NCBI RefSeq assembly: GCF_021347895.1
Contig: NC_067127.1
Span: 39,008,916-39,072,915, forward strand
Source: Acanthochromis polyacanthus
Taxonomy: Eukaryota > Chordata > Actinopteri > Pomacentridae
DNA length: 64,000 nucleotides
Direction: 5' to 3'
Of this stretch, positions 12,035 to 23,379 are shown in pieces. Under the pieces are notes generated by a model. It ran no database searches. It had not been told where the DNA came from and saw nothing but the letters and a program-made list of their open reading frames with translations. The position numbers were made by a program, and so were the translations under genes. The first letter of the stretch is position 1; every line of letters begins with the position of its first letter.

Positions 12035-13832
12035 TCAGCTTTGTCGGAGGCTTTGACCACTGGCAGCAGCCTCAGAAAAGCCTCCTCTGAACCAGAGTAT
12101 TTCGTCAGGTGAAACACGTCCAGATGTTCTCCTGATGACAGTAAGATGAAGACCAGAGCTGACCACTGAGCGGGAGACAGTTTATCTGTGGACAGACGTC
12201 CTGATCTCAGGGACTGTTGGACCTCCTCCACTAGAGAAACATCCTTCAGTTCATTCAGACAGTGGAACAGATTGATGCTTCTCTCTACAGACACCTTCTT
12301 CCTGATCTTCTCCTTGATGTACTCCACTGTGTCCTGAATAGTCTGTGAGCTGCTTCCTGTCTGTGTCAGCAGACCTCCTAGTTTCTCCTGATTGGTCAGC
12401 AGTGACAGACCCAGGAGGAAGCGCAGGAACAAGTCCAGGTGTCCGTTTGGACTCTGTAAGGCCTCGTCCACAGCTCTCTGGTAGAAAGCTGTTGTTGGAT
12501 CAACTTTCTTTCTAAACACTTTAGACAACATAGATGCTTGTTGTTTTTCCAGCAGGTTGATTCCAGACTTGATGAAAATCTGATGGACATGAAGAGCAGC
12601 CAGAAACTCCTGCAAACTCAGATGGATGAAGCAGAACACAGTGTTGGTGTACAGCTTACCCTCCTTTTTAAAGATCTGTGTGAACACTCCTGAGTACACT
12701 GAGGCTGCTTCCAGATCAATGCCACACTCTATCAGGTCGGACTCATAGAAGATCAGCTTTCCTTTCTGCAGCTGCTCAAAAGCCAGTTTTCCCAGAGACT
12801 CAATCATCTTAATGCTGTCTGGACTCCAGTGTGGATCTGTCTTACGTCCTCCATCATACTTGACCTTCTTGACTTTGGTCTGAACCACCAGGTAGTGGAT
12901 GAACATCTCAGTCAGGGTTCTGGGCAGATCTCCTCCCTCTGTGCTTCTCAGCAGCTCCTCCAGAACTGTAGCAGTGATCCAGCAGAACACTGGGATTTGG
13001 CACATGATGTGGAGGCTTTGTGACTTCTTCATGTGGGAGATGATGCTGCTGGTCTGCTCCTCATCTCTGGATCTCTTCCTGAAGTACTCCTCCTTCTGTG
13101 GGTCGGTGAACCCTCTGACCTCCGTCACCATGTCCACACAGTCAGGAGGGATCTGATTGGCTGCTGCAGGTCGTGTGGTTATCCAGAGGCGAGCAGAGGG
13201 AAGCAGATTCCCCCTGATCAGGTTTGTCAGCAGCACATCCACTGACGTGGACTCTGTAACATCAGTCAGGACCTCATTGTTGTGGAAGTCCAGAGGAAGG
13301 CGACACTCATCCAGACCGTCAAAGATCAATACAACCTGGAAGTATTCAAACCTGCAGATTCCTGCTGCTTTGGTTTCACTGAAGAAGTGATGAACAAGTT
13401 CCACCAAACTCAATTTTCTCTCTTCAAGTAAATTTAGCTGTCTGAAAGTCAATGGAAACATGAAGTGGATGTCCTGGTTGCTTTTGTCTTCAGCCCAGTC
13501 CAAAGTCAACTTCTGTGTTAACACTGTTTTCCCGATGCCAGCCACTCCCTTTGTCATCACTCTTCTGATTGGTCCATCTCTTCCAGGTGAGCTTTTAAAG
13601 ATGTCTTCTGGTCTGATGCTTGTTTCTGCTCTGTCTGCTTTCCTGGATGCTGCTTCAATCTGTCTGATCTCGTGTTCATCACTGATATCTGCAGTCCGTC
13701 CCTCTGTGATGTACAGCTCTGTGTAGATCTCATTCAGGAGGGTTTGTTCTTCTGTAGAGACGCCCTCAAACACTCTCTGGAACTTTTTCTTCAGTGTAGA
13801 CTTCAGGTTGTGTTGACAGTTACTGAGAATCT
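12035..13832 (-). CDS. FISNA-NACHT exon of NLR gene 1
   Basis: A single 1,798-bp exon, open throughout. Acceptor GATTCAG lies just above 13,832 and donor CTGA|GTAGGT below 12,035. The first ~80 residues are the FISNA domain of fish NLRs (LKSTLKKKFQRVFEG, then TLLNEIYTELYITEG). NACHT follows: Walker A GVAGIGKT near exon residue 96, Walker B VVLIFDGLDEC near 167-177, and the ITTRPAAA sensor segment. The rest fits the NOD2-like winged-helix and helical domains, ending LLPVVKASDKAE. The product should be a cytosolic ATP-binding oligomerising receptor. All key motifs are intact. I avoid a symbol because the many fish paralogues cannot be told apart by eye. Confidence 0.95.
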
Positions 13833-14862
13833 CTGAATCAATAAACAACAAATGGCAGCAATAAGAAGACACAGTAAAACAATGATGGAGACATTTTCTG
13901 ATCAGTGGGATCTGTTCAGATCCTCAGACTGTCACGTCCTGACTGGGTAGAAGGTTTAAGAAGGAATCATCCACTAATATTTAACAGTAACCAAAATGTT
14001 GTCACAAAGGGAAAGCCTGGCGGAGGATCCAAACAATCCCAGAGACCAGACAGAAACAGTTTTACGGTGTTTTACTGACAGTACAGCAGGTGGACAGGTA
14101 GACCAGTAAACAGAACCAGAGAACAACCAAAGTCCAAAAACATGTGAGGTCAGAACAGGTGAGACCAAACAAGGATGGAACGCTTAGCTGAAGGAACAAA
14201 GACAATGTGGTGAAGGGTTTACAGCAGGAAGGAGGAGAGTGGAAACAGGTGAGCTGGTTGGGACACTGGGAGCAGGTGAGGTGGGTGTGGCAGACAGGAC
14301 TGAACACCTGAGGACACCTGGAGGGTGGAAGAGGTGCTGCATGGAGAACAAACATGTTCAGTGTGTGTCCACTCTGTAAGTCTGTCTGTGTGAGGTCTGC
14401 TGTGAACCTCCTCCACAGGTTTACATCTTTTATTTTACTCAATTCCAACATCAACATCAACTCAGAGGAAACCACAAACTGCATCAGCTGATCTGAGGAG
14501 GACTGAAAGTCGTCACGTCTCTGATCATCAGAAACAAGGAACCATGAGGCTTCTGGACCATCACGTTTTCATGTTTGTTGTACCACTGATAATAAATGAC
14601 ATTTGTTTGGTCCATGTATGGAGTCAGAATCATTATCATTGTGGAACGTGGATATTGTAATAAACTCACTACAGCACATATGATGAATGCTGCCAGTTTC
14701 CTCTGTGATAAAACAAGAACAAATAAAACTAAAGTGGGTCGAAGTCGCTCACATTTTCACAATGAACTACATGAAACTGGACTTTGTCTTCAACCATGAT
14801 GGGCCAAGAAAAGGCCATAAAGACCTGGACCAAAGTTTGAAACCTTCAGAGAAGCTTCAGAT
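13833..14862 (-). other. Intron between PYD and NACHT exons (near part)
   Basis: Non-coding by inspection. Several open frames of 60-140 codons are present on both strands but have no domain, and their composition matches intron sequence. A hAT-type MITE follows directly. Confidence 0.5.
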
Positions 14863-16043
14863 TAGAGATGGGCGGCTTGATCCCAAATATTGATAATATC
14901 GATCCCAGCGTGGGTATCGATATCGAATGATACCAGTGTTGTGATATCGATACTTTAGTTTCAATTTCCGTCGGGTATGTTTGAACCGATGCGGCTTCAA
15001 TGAACAGGCGATCTGCCTGTCAGTCAGAGATCCTCCATCTGAGGAGCAGCTGCTAATCCTCCTCTTGTGATTGGATGTTGACCGTCCAATCCGCGGCACC
15101 AGACAAACAAGCAAGCAGGCTCAGCTACATCATAAATCATAGTGGTGGAAAGTATAGCTTTAATTTCTTCCGTGGCTCTGTCAGTCTGTTCCTGTCTAAT
15201 GTGTAGAATGAACTGTTTAGCTGTTGTACATTCCTCAACCAACACTGAGGAAAGAGGAGGCAGAGAAGGAGACAGACTGAGACACAGCTGATGATCATGT
15301 TACGGTGGAACTGAACCCAGAGTGAGAGCTACGCAGAGCAGGCGGCATGCAGGTCGAAATTAAACAGGTTTTATTCACAGAATGAATACCAAGTTACTAT
15401 AATGCCAACATTGGCCAGAAACTCACAACCGGAGAGGGAGGGGGAGAAAGGCTCCCGGAGGGGGGCGACAGTAGAGGGGGGAACGCGGCGGCGCTCACGG
15501 CGATCCGTGGAGGGCGGCCACGTCCTGCAACTAATCTCATTCATACAGATCACCTGCAGCGGCCGTGACGGATCAGACTGCAGGCAGGAAGATACTGAAC
15601 CAGAGACAATTACAAAGACTAATGCTGTAAAAAATAAATAATCATTCATCACAATCATAATTTTTAGCTTCTAACCACTATAAGAGAACAACTTACTGCG
15701 GCCTTTACAATTTAAAAATGCGCTCCCCTCTTAAAAGAAATAGCGCACTTACGTGTGCTGTTTTCTCTTTATTTTCTCTCTGCTGTTTGGACTAATCTAA
15801 AATGAGGACACTTTATCTGACTCTTTTAAAGAAGTAAATTTTGCTCTCACACTTGTCTGATCACTCACCCACTGAGCAGCATGTACCATAGTCTGCGCTC
15901 TGAGGCGTTCAGGGAACATTGGTAAATATTACAACATATCTCTGAAATATTAGAAAAGTATCGAAATCGATATCAAACTTTTTGACCAAAAAGTATCGAT
16001 ATCGTATTGATTTTTAAAAAAAAGTGGTATTGACCCATCCCTA
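14863..16043. mobile_element. hAT-type non-autonomous element (MITE)
   Basis: Ends TAGAGATGGG and, inverted, TAGGGATGGG, flanked by the identical 8-bp duplication CTTCAGAT (14,855-14,862 and 16,044-16,051). An 8-bp duplication with this kind of terminus points to hAT. Both subterminal regions are rich in ATCGAT words. It has no transposase. The middle (about 15,300-15,660) is unusually GC-rich and may be a nested insertion; its edge begins TGTTACGG and the minus strand has AATAAA near it, but I could not confirm a target duplication. It sits in the PYD-NACHT intron. Confidence 0.85.
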
Positions 16044-16051
16044 CTTCAGAT

Positions 16052-16717
16052 GATCATTTTACAACTGATGTGACCAACATGGAGGTGTGGGTCTTCCTGT
16101 GTTTAAACGTTATTACTGGACAGCTAATGTCAGGTGATGCTCCACTACCAGTCAGGTTCTCCATCAATCACTCACTTCTGCCCCCCTGTGGTTAAAATTA
16201 CCCCTGATGTCATTAATACCATCCAACACCTCACTGTCCTGTCACTTTGTACTGACCTCCTGTTAGTGAATCACTGAGTTACAGGTTGGTAGAAATTCAG
16301 TCACATTTTAACTCCAGGTTACAGTCTCATGTAGACGATGGTTGTGATGCTTTGTGGAACATCATCTACTGTCAGCTGCTACTGTGTGTGTTTGGAGGTT
16401 GTGGCTGCTGGTTTCTGTCTGGATTATTTGTCCTGATGGTTGCTGATCAGTAACGTGTCTCCTGTGTGAGACGTTAAGAACTGGATCAGAAAACATCGGC
16501 ACATTCTCTCCACGTTTGTTTTCTCCAAAGATCTCAGAGATTTAGTCCAGTCTGATGTTCTCAGGTTTCACTACATATTATTTGTTCTGCTGCTGTGGAT
16601 TTCCTTGGTCCTGTGGATGGTTGAGTCAGAGCTATCATGTTCACTGATCATTCTAACATCTACATATTGTCCTTCATATCTCTGCTACGTCCCACTTTTC
16701 ATCTTTCTCTGACTTAC
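16052..16717 (-). other. Intron sequence, nothing recognised
   Basis: Intron of NLR gene 1 between the hAT MITE and the PYD exon. No repeat or exon identified. Confidence 0.4.
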
Positions 16718-16992
16718 CTTCAGGTTGTTTGATGCTTTTTGGGATGTTCTCCACCATATCATTTCTGGGAATCTTCTCCAAAGCCTTTACAGCGACTTTA
16801 ATGGTGTAGATGCAGTAGCTCTGAAACATCTGATCCACTGTTTCTGTCGTGTCTGTTTTCTCCAGTCGACGCTTTGGGATTGGCTCAAAGTCTTTGAGGA
16901 TCTTCTGACACAAAATCCACTTGAATTTTTTAAAATCATCTTCTTTCAAATCCTCCAAAATCCCATAAAGGACTGTTTGAGGTGTTTCTACC
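16718..16992 (-). CDS. Pyrin (PYD) exon of NLR gene 1
   Basis: A 275-bp exon: acceptor CTTTACAG above 16,992, donor GAAG|GTAAGT below 16,718. It ends with one base over and the FISNA-NACHT exon begins with two, so splicing restores a glutamate codon and keeps the frame. The peptide has the fish PYD pattern: LYGILEDLKEDDFKKFKWIL, then IPKRRLEKTDTTETVDQMF and ALEKIPRNDMVENI. PYD is a death-fold domain for homotypic adaptor recruitment, for example with ASC. The frame also runs upstream without splicing to an ATG at 17,049-17,051, adding a hydrophobic 23-residue leader; that ATG is immediately followed by a donor-like GTGAGT, so the true start is undecided. Confidence 0.88.
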
Positions 16993-17051
16993 CTGTAAAG
17001 ATCCAAGAGAAGCAATAAGAAATAAATCAGTTCTGTAAAACCACTCACCAT

Positions 17052-18677
17052 GATTGAAGCAGCAGTTTAAAGCTTCATTAGCAGGTCAAACTGCTTCATT
17101 CTTTCTAATTAACAAAAGATCAGCAGGATTCTTGCTTCTATGATTCCAGGCACTTTGAACTTGTGAGCTGCTTTACAATCCACTGACTCAGACAGTAAAT
17201 CATTCTTAAAGTCCTTCTCTGGGTTGATTCTGAAATGTCTCAGAATCAACTTGAGGAACAGAGCTGGAAGAGAAGCGATAATAAAATCTTTCTGAGCTCA
17301 GAGTTCTAGATGAAGCTTCAACTCTGACTTTCATCAGAAGAAAGAGGAATCCTGGAAGAGAGTGAGACATCGCTGTTTTATCAAACGCTCTGATGACGTG
17401 AAGTCTGACAGTTTGAAAATTATGAAAGAAATAAATTCTGTGCATTAAAGACAGATGAAGCCACCAGCTGTGAAAAGAGAAGAAAATCAAGAAGTGACTA
17501 AAAGAAGTGTGAACACAGCAACACATGCACTTCAGTAAAACCATGAGGCCTCAAAGATGTCGCTGCTGTAAAAACCAATGAAACAGACTAGATTGATCAG
17601 GTTTATAGTGTAGCAGATAACTGCAAAATACCCCCATGATACTCCAGTTTGTGATCCAAGCATGAAATTTGGCAAAAATACTCTTTGAGGTCCACTTTTT
17701 GTAAAAAAAAAAAAAAAAAAAAGGCGTTAGCCACGCAAAATTCCAAGATGGCAACCATTTTTCAAGATGGCCGCCATCTTGATTGAAAAGTTCAATTTTC
17801 AAGCCAAGTATTTGAATGAAAGATTATATTTTGCATGTATAACTAGATTTTATGGACTAAAGTATCTAAAAGAAAGGTTTTCTGAGCTAGAGTACTGAAT
17901 CAAATGATCAAACCCTACCCTGATTACCCTGTGTCAGTGTGTCAGGTTCACCCACCCTACATGTCTTATGTTCTGTAACAGCGTTACTGGTTGTGTACCC
18001 TGTGAGGGCTCTGCATGGCAGGAGTCAAGCCCCAGTGTGTGCTGAACATGGCAGGGACACATAGAAATCCAATCCTGATTATGCAGAGTCGTGTGATGTT
18101 TGTGGCATATGCGAACAAGACCCGAAACAAATTCTGACTTTTCCACGTTGCCATTACCACAGCAACCCCACTGTAGGCCAACTGACCATGCACATGTGTT
18201 TGTAGGCTTTTGTCACGTTCTGTCATGGGCCACAACAGTCGCGCCATGCACTTTATTTTCATGAGCCGGTACAAACACAGTGCAGACTATATTGTCACAA
18301 ATTGGTGAAAACCATATCAAGTCAGCAAATCATACAAACCCTAATTTAGTTCTAATTGCTAGTTCGTGAACAATGATTTATGGCTATTGTAACAGTCATA
18401 TTGGACTGCATCTTTGTTTCAGCAATACACATGATAACTAGGAATGTAGAATGGTGTCCATCAAATGAATTGATCCCAAAAACCTAGTGATAGATCAAAA
18501 ATCACTATTCTATGTCTATTATTTCCTGAAGTATGAGCATTTTTTGGTTTCGTGGCAGACATTTTGGACACCATCTCTGTTACAACTATGCTGTGTGATG
18601 TTACATAACAAAAAATAATCAGGCTAAAATGTTAGACACTAGAATCTTTGGTTTTTGCCCTTAATGTTGCATTTTGT
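17052..18677. other. Intron or 5' flank with repeat-like pieces, no gene recognised
   Basis: Contains a poly(A) run at 17,703-17,722 followed by an inverted word around CAAGATGGC and GCCATCTTG (about 17,752-17,780), suggestive of an old repeat. No domain-bearing frame was seen on either strand. Confidence 0.4.
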
Positions 18678-19263
18678 TAGCCTAGCCATGCTAGATCCCA
18701 TGTTTCTGACGGCACAAGGGTCTAGGGAAGCTCGACAGGGAGGGAGGCGGGCTAAAAGGTTGTCTATCAAATCCCTCTGCAGCAATTGGGTAGGTATACA
18801 ACCAATCAACGCAACGAACAGGCTGACGTGGTTCCTAGAGCACCAGCGGATTGTGTGGCTAAGTCCCATTAGCTTCCCAACCAGCGGAGCCGCAGAGCCA
18901 ACTGGTATATTAAGGATTTGCCATATCCCGTCGGCATAAGTCCAAATACGTCTTTCTTCTCAATGAAACACTTCAGTGCCGTCCTTTGTTTATCTTTCAA
19001 GTTGAATTTTAGCTTCAAATCTTTAAGGGCTGTGGCCAAAGCCGAGTCGAAAGATAACGGTTTATTGTGCGCCGGTTGTTTCTGTCAGAATCGTCACGCC
19101 TCTGTCGTCACTTCGTTACGCCCGCCTTCTGACTCTACACTTCATGGTGATTGGTCCGGCCAGTTGTAGGAGAATCCAGCCTCGAGCCTTATGGAGGGTA
19201 ACTAGACCCACCCTGGCAGAGAATTAAATTCGTTGCCGTGGGTTGTCTAGCGCGGCTAGGCTA
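18678..19263. mobile_element. MITE with 18-bp inverted ends and 9-bp target duplication
   Basis: Inverted termini TAGCCTAGCCATGCTAGA and TAGCCTAGCCGCGCTAGA, flanked by an identical 9-bp repeat GCATTTTGT (18,669-18,677 and 19,264-19,272). A 9-bp duplication suggests Mutator-like mobilisation, but the family is not identified. The element is 586 bp, fairly GC-rich, and has no transposase. Confidence 0.85.
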
Positions 19264-19280
19264 GCATTTTGTTTCAAATA

Positions 19281-20640
19281 CAGTGCCTATCATAAGTATT
19301 CACCCCCTTTGATGTTTTACCCTTTTATTGCTTTCATAAATCAATCATGGTCAATAAAATTTAGCTTTTTTAACAAAAAAAATTATTGGAAAAAACTCTT
19401 TAATGTCAAAGTGAAAACAGATTTCTATAAAGTAATGTTAATGAAAGAAAATTATATAAATGAAAATAATTGTTTGCATAATTATTCACCCCCTTCAAGT
19501 CAGTATTTAGTAGATGCACCTTTTGGCTGCAATCACAGCAGTGAGTCTGTGTGGATAGGTCTCAGTCAGTCTTGCACATCTGCCCACCGCAATTTTGCTC
19601 CATTCTTCTTTGCAAAACTGCTCAAGCTCTGTCAGGTTGCGCAGGTATCGGGCATGAACAGCCCTTTTCAAGTCCAGCCACAAATTCTCTATAGGATTGA
19701 GGTCTGGGCTTTGACTCGGCCACTACAGAACATTTACCTGGTTCTTTTTTAACCATTCCTGTGTAGCTTTTGCAGTATGTTTTGGATCATTGTCTTTTCT
19801 GGAAAATAAATCTTCTCCCAAGACGTAGTTCTCTTGCAGATAAAGATTGTCCCCCAGGATTTCAGTGTATTTTGCAGCATTCATTCTGCCCTCTATCTTT
19901 ACAAGCCTTCCAGGTCCAGTTGCTGAGAAACATCCCCACAGCATGATGCTGCCACCACCATGCTTCACAGTGGGGATGGTGAGTTTTTGGTGATGTGCAG
20001 TGTTTGGTTTCCGCCAAACATGACGTCTTGTCTGATGGCCAAAAAGCTCAATTTTGGTCTCATCAGACCAAAGAATCTTCTTCCACTTGACCATGGAGTC
20101 TTCCATGTGCTTTTTGGCAAACTCTGGTCCAGATCTTCAACAGTGGCTTTCTCATTGCCACTCTCCCATAAAGCTTTGACCGGTGAAGAACCCGGGCAGC
20201 AGTTGCTACATGCACAGTCTCTCCCATCTCAGCAGCTGAAGCTTGTAACTCCTTCAGAGTAGTTGTAGGGGTCTTGGTGGCTTCTCTCACTAGTCTCCTA
20301 CTTGTAGGTCACTCAGTTTACGAGGGCGGCCTGATCTAGGCAGATTCACACAAGTGCCATAGTCCTTCCATTTCTTGATAATTGATTTCACTGAACTCCG
20401 GGGGATGTTCAGTGCCTTGGAAAGTTTTTTGTAACCATCCCCTGAATTGTACTTCTCAGTAACCCTTTCCCTGAGTTGCTTAGAGTGTTCTTCTGTCTTC
20501 ATGGTGTAATGGTAGCCAGGAATACTGATCAACCACTCTCTGGACCCTTCAGACACACATGTTTTACAACTCTTCTTTTTTTTCTTTTTCTTTTTGTCTG
20601 CAAATCCGCTCAAAAATGACACCAACCAACCATGGCGTCA
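19281..20640 (-). pseudogene. Tc1-like transposon, family B, decayed copy
   Basis: The lower-coordinate end is a Tc1 terminus (CAGTGCCTATCATAAG) preceded by TA. The minus strand carries transposase pieces in three frames: an N-terminal helix-turn-helix (YKKLSKALNIPRSSVKSIIK, then LPRSGRPRKL), a middle part, and a DDE core with WSDETK, KDNDPKHT and, in a shifted frame, SPDLNPIEN. Several frameshifts make it non-functional. The other terminus is missing, so the 5' end was deleted. It begins 8 bp beyond the 9-bp duplication of the neighbouring MITE. Confidence 0.85.
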
Positions 20641-21545
20641 TTACTTAAGCTTTATGCAATTTTTTTTTCTTATTTGTGACTGTGACCATCACCTGCCCTC
20701 ATGGCAAATTAACCTATCATGTTTATTTCAAGCTGTTTTCTACATTATGCCATTGAGGGCTGTGCACACCCAAGTGAAACATAAAACAAACACAGGACAG
20801 ACAGAAAGGTGAGGCATAGACAGTGTTCTAAGAGAAAAGGTGCATTTTATTTGTTTGTACTCTTTAATTCACACCTTAAAACCATTTACAAATCTAAGAC
20901 CCTTCACAAACACCTAATACGACAAAATCCCAACTGGATCAATCATGAAGATGTCAGGAGGCCACAAGAAGGATAGATAGAGCAGAGTGAGATCCACAGA
21001 CACTAACCCAGCAACCTCCACTGACTCAGCAACCGGAGGAACACACTCTATTGAGTTTTGGTAGGTGCCGGTGTGGTGGGTCTGGCATGCATGAAAACCT
21101 CCACCAAAAGGAGGGAGCTGTCCCCTCCAGCCCAAGGAGGTCCACCCAGCCCCCCCGCAGGAGCCACCGAGTGGAGACCCAGCCCAGGAACCCGGAGCGA
21201 CCCCCGCAGACACAGCCAGAGCCCCAAGGCCCGCGCAGCAGAACAGGCCATAGCGGACCCCCACGGCGCCCCACCGGCCCACAGCCCCACCTCCCCTACG
21301 ACCCCCTCCCACAACCCGTCTAATGACACCCCACCCCATAACCACCCATTCCCCAGGTAGTGTGGTGCATTAAAATTGGAGGGGAATTGTGGAGCAAGAA
21401 TAGTACATTTCCACCCCCCCCCCAAGGGATGTGTTGATAGATAGATAGATACTTTATTAATCTCCAAAGAGAAATTCACATTCATTGTTGTGTGTCCTAT
21501 GTGTCTATTTACAAGGTGTATTGTGCGAAGCTAGTGAAGTGAGTT
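20641..21545. repeat. GC-rich dispersed-repeat-like segment with (GATA)n tail
   Basis: A very GC-rich core (about 21,050-21,340) is open in several frames on both strands because of composition, not coding. It is followed by a C-run and GATAGATAGATA then CTTTATTAATC at 21,436-21,463, a common kind of 3' tail of fish retroposons. I cannot name the family. Confidence 0.45.
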
Positions 21546-21795
21546 AAGAGGAGTGACCAACGGGGCCCCACCCAGCCAGGCGGAGGGAGGTGCGTCTGTT
21601 TCTGCTCCGTATCTCTGCTGTTCTAGCGCTCAGGTCTGATCCACACATACAGACATCAGAACTCTGAAGCTGGCAGAGCTTTGCTGTGTTAGTGGTGATA
21701 CAACGGTTCAACTCATCTGACAGACGCAGCAGCATTTCTTCTTCCTGCTCACTCAGTCATCTTCAGCTCACTTTACAGCACAAACACTTTCTTAC

Positions 21796-21926
21796 TTTGT
21801 GTCTGAGGGTTCAGCTTCTTTCCTGGACTCTGGAGGATCTTTGGATGGGTCACTCTTCATGGACAGACGGCTGGATGCTGGAGGCTCTGCTCCGTCCTCC
21901 TCTTCCTCCACATCACTCTTCATCAT
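21796..21926 (-). CDS. Acidic N-terminal exon of an NLR gene
   Basis: Beginning at an ATG pair (21,926 downwards), it encodes about 43 residues: MMKSDVEEEEDGAEPPASSR, then LSMKSDPSKDPPE, ending SDTK. Acidic leaders with an SMKSD motif are characteristic of the N-terminal repeat exons of fish NLR proteins. Donor ACAAA|GTAAGA lies at 21,795. The exon ends two bases into a codon, whereas the PYD exon needs one, so at least one exon between them is missing, lost or unrecognised, or this exon serves another isoform. Same strand and upstream of PYD. No in-frame stop. Confidence 0.7.
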
Positions 21927-23379
21927 CACTCAGTCTGAGAGTTAAACCAGCAACACTGAGTGACACACAACAAGAATCACAACAAACACGTCTGTTCCAG
22001 AGTCACAGTTCAAAGTTTCACATCAGGAAATAAAACACAGAGTCCAGAGAGGAACAGAACCAGTCAACAGTCCACCTGGTAAATGAATACATCCTGATCT
22101 TCTGTAACAGTCCACAGAGACACAGAAGATCAATGAATGCTTTTCATGTTGTCTTTGTAATATTTTCAGTCTCAGAGGTTCATTGAACAAGGTTGTATTT
22201 TAAACATCCAACAGTCCAGTCAGTGATACAACACAGTGATCAGACATTTACACATTTCTCTGGAGGATTCTCACCTGCTCAACTCACTTCAGCTCCACTC
22301 AGAGACACTTTCCACCTTCATGTGTCCAGGAAACAGCTGGAGAGAAGAAGCTGATGGTTCTGCTGGTTCTCCTGTTTGATGTGAGGACGCCGTCACATCC
22401 TCAGAACTTCAGAGTCTGAAAAACATCAGAGTGACGTCAGAACCAGTCAAACCTGCAGCACAAACCCAGTCAGTGTCAGAGAAAGCTCCCGTCAGATGAT
22501 GGAGGTCTACTGTGTGTCCACCAGATGGAGCTGACTGAGCAACCACAGATCAGAAGCATGAGGAGGAGGAGCAGCAGTCTGGATCACAAACACCACTACA
22601 CGCTATGTTGACATGTTGGCTTGTTCTGAGGCACAAAGCAGCCTGAGATTCCTGTCAGGGACCTTCACTCTGTCCTGGCTGCACATGCTGCCTGCTTTTA
22701 AAGCTGCTCTTTAACTGGACTTTTACTTCCAAACACTTTTCCTAAAAAGCCTTTTCAGTCCCATAATCCCTGACGTTGTGTTGCTGTGCTGCCTATAAAC
22801 GCTCACAGCCCCTCTCTCAGTGTGGACACAGTCTGATGAAGTTCAACAAAGGAAGGACACTTTAACATTCAGGGAGAGTCTGACAGCAGATGTCAACATC
22901 TGTTGGTGGTTCTGTGATTCTGAAGAAGGTGGAGCTGCTTCAGTCCAACTTTACTCTGAAAACAGTCCTGAATAAAAGGTCAGGAACAGATGCAGGAGCT
23001 GAACAGATCAACCAGAGCAAAACAAGAAGACGACAAGAGAAAAGGATGTTGGAAAGCAGCTGAGTCATGTCAGAGCAGAGAATCTTTTCCTCATCAGGCT
23101 CTCACAGTCCTTTAAATAGAGATCACATTAGTAGCTGAAGTTCAGGAGCAGTACCACACCTCAGCCTCTCCACTTCCTGTCATGTGACTCTTCATACCAC
23201 TCTGTCTTTGACACTGGTTCATTCTTGCTTCTTGTGCCCCTCCCTTCCTCCCTCCCTTTACTTCGGCCTCCTCTTCCTCTCTACTCCGTCTCCTGATTGG
23301 TCGGCCGGCCCAGGTGCTGATCCCTGATGCAGATTTCTCTCACACTGCAGTCGTCACCAACATAACCCTCATTTACATT
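21927..23379. other. Probable 5' flank of NLR gene 1, no gene recognised
   Basis: Unique-looking sequence. CTCTCAG just upstream of the N-terminal exon could be a splice acceptor, implying a further 5' UTR exon here, but I could not fix one. No conserved core promoter stood out. Confidence 0.4.

Noticed and set aside
21048..21485. Long overlapping open frames on both strands, proline- or glycine-rich
   Set aside because: The region is very GC-rich and lacks stops in most frames for compositional reasons; no domain is visible and it ends in a retroposon-type tail.
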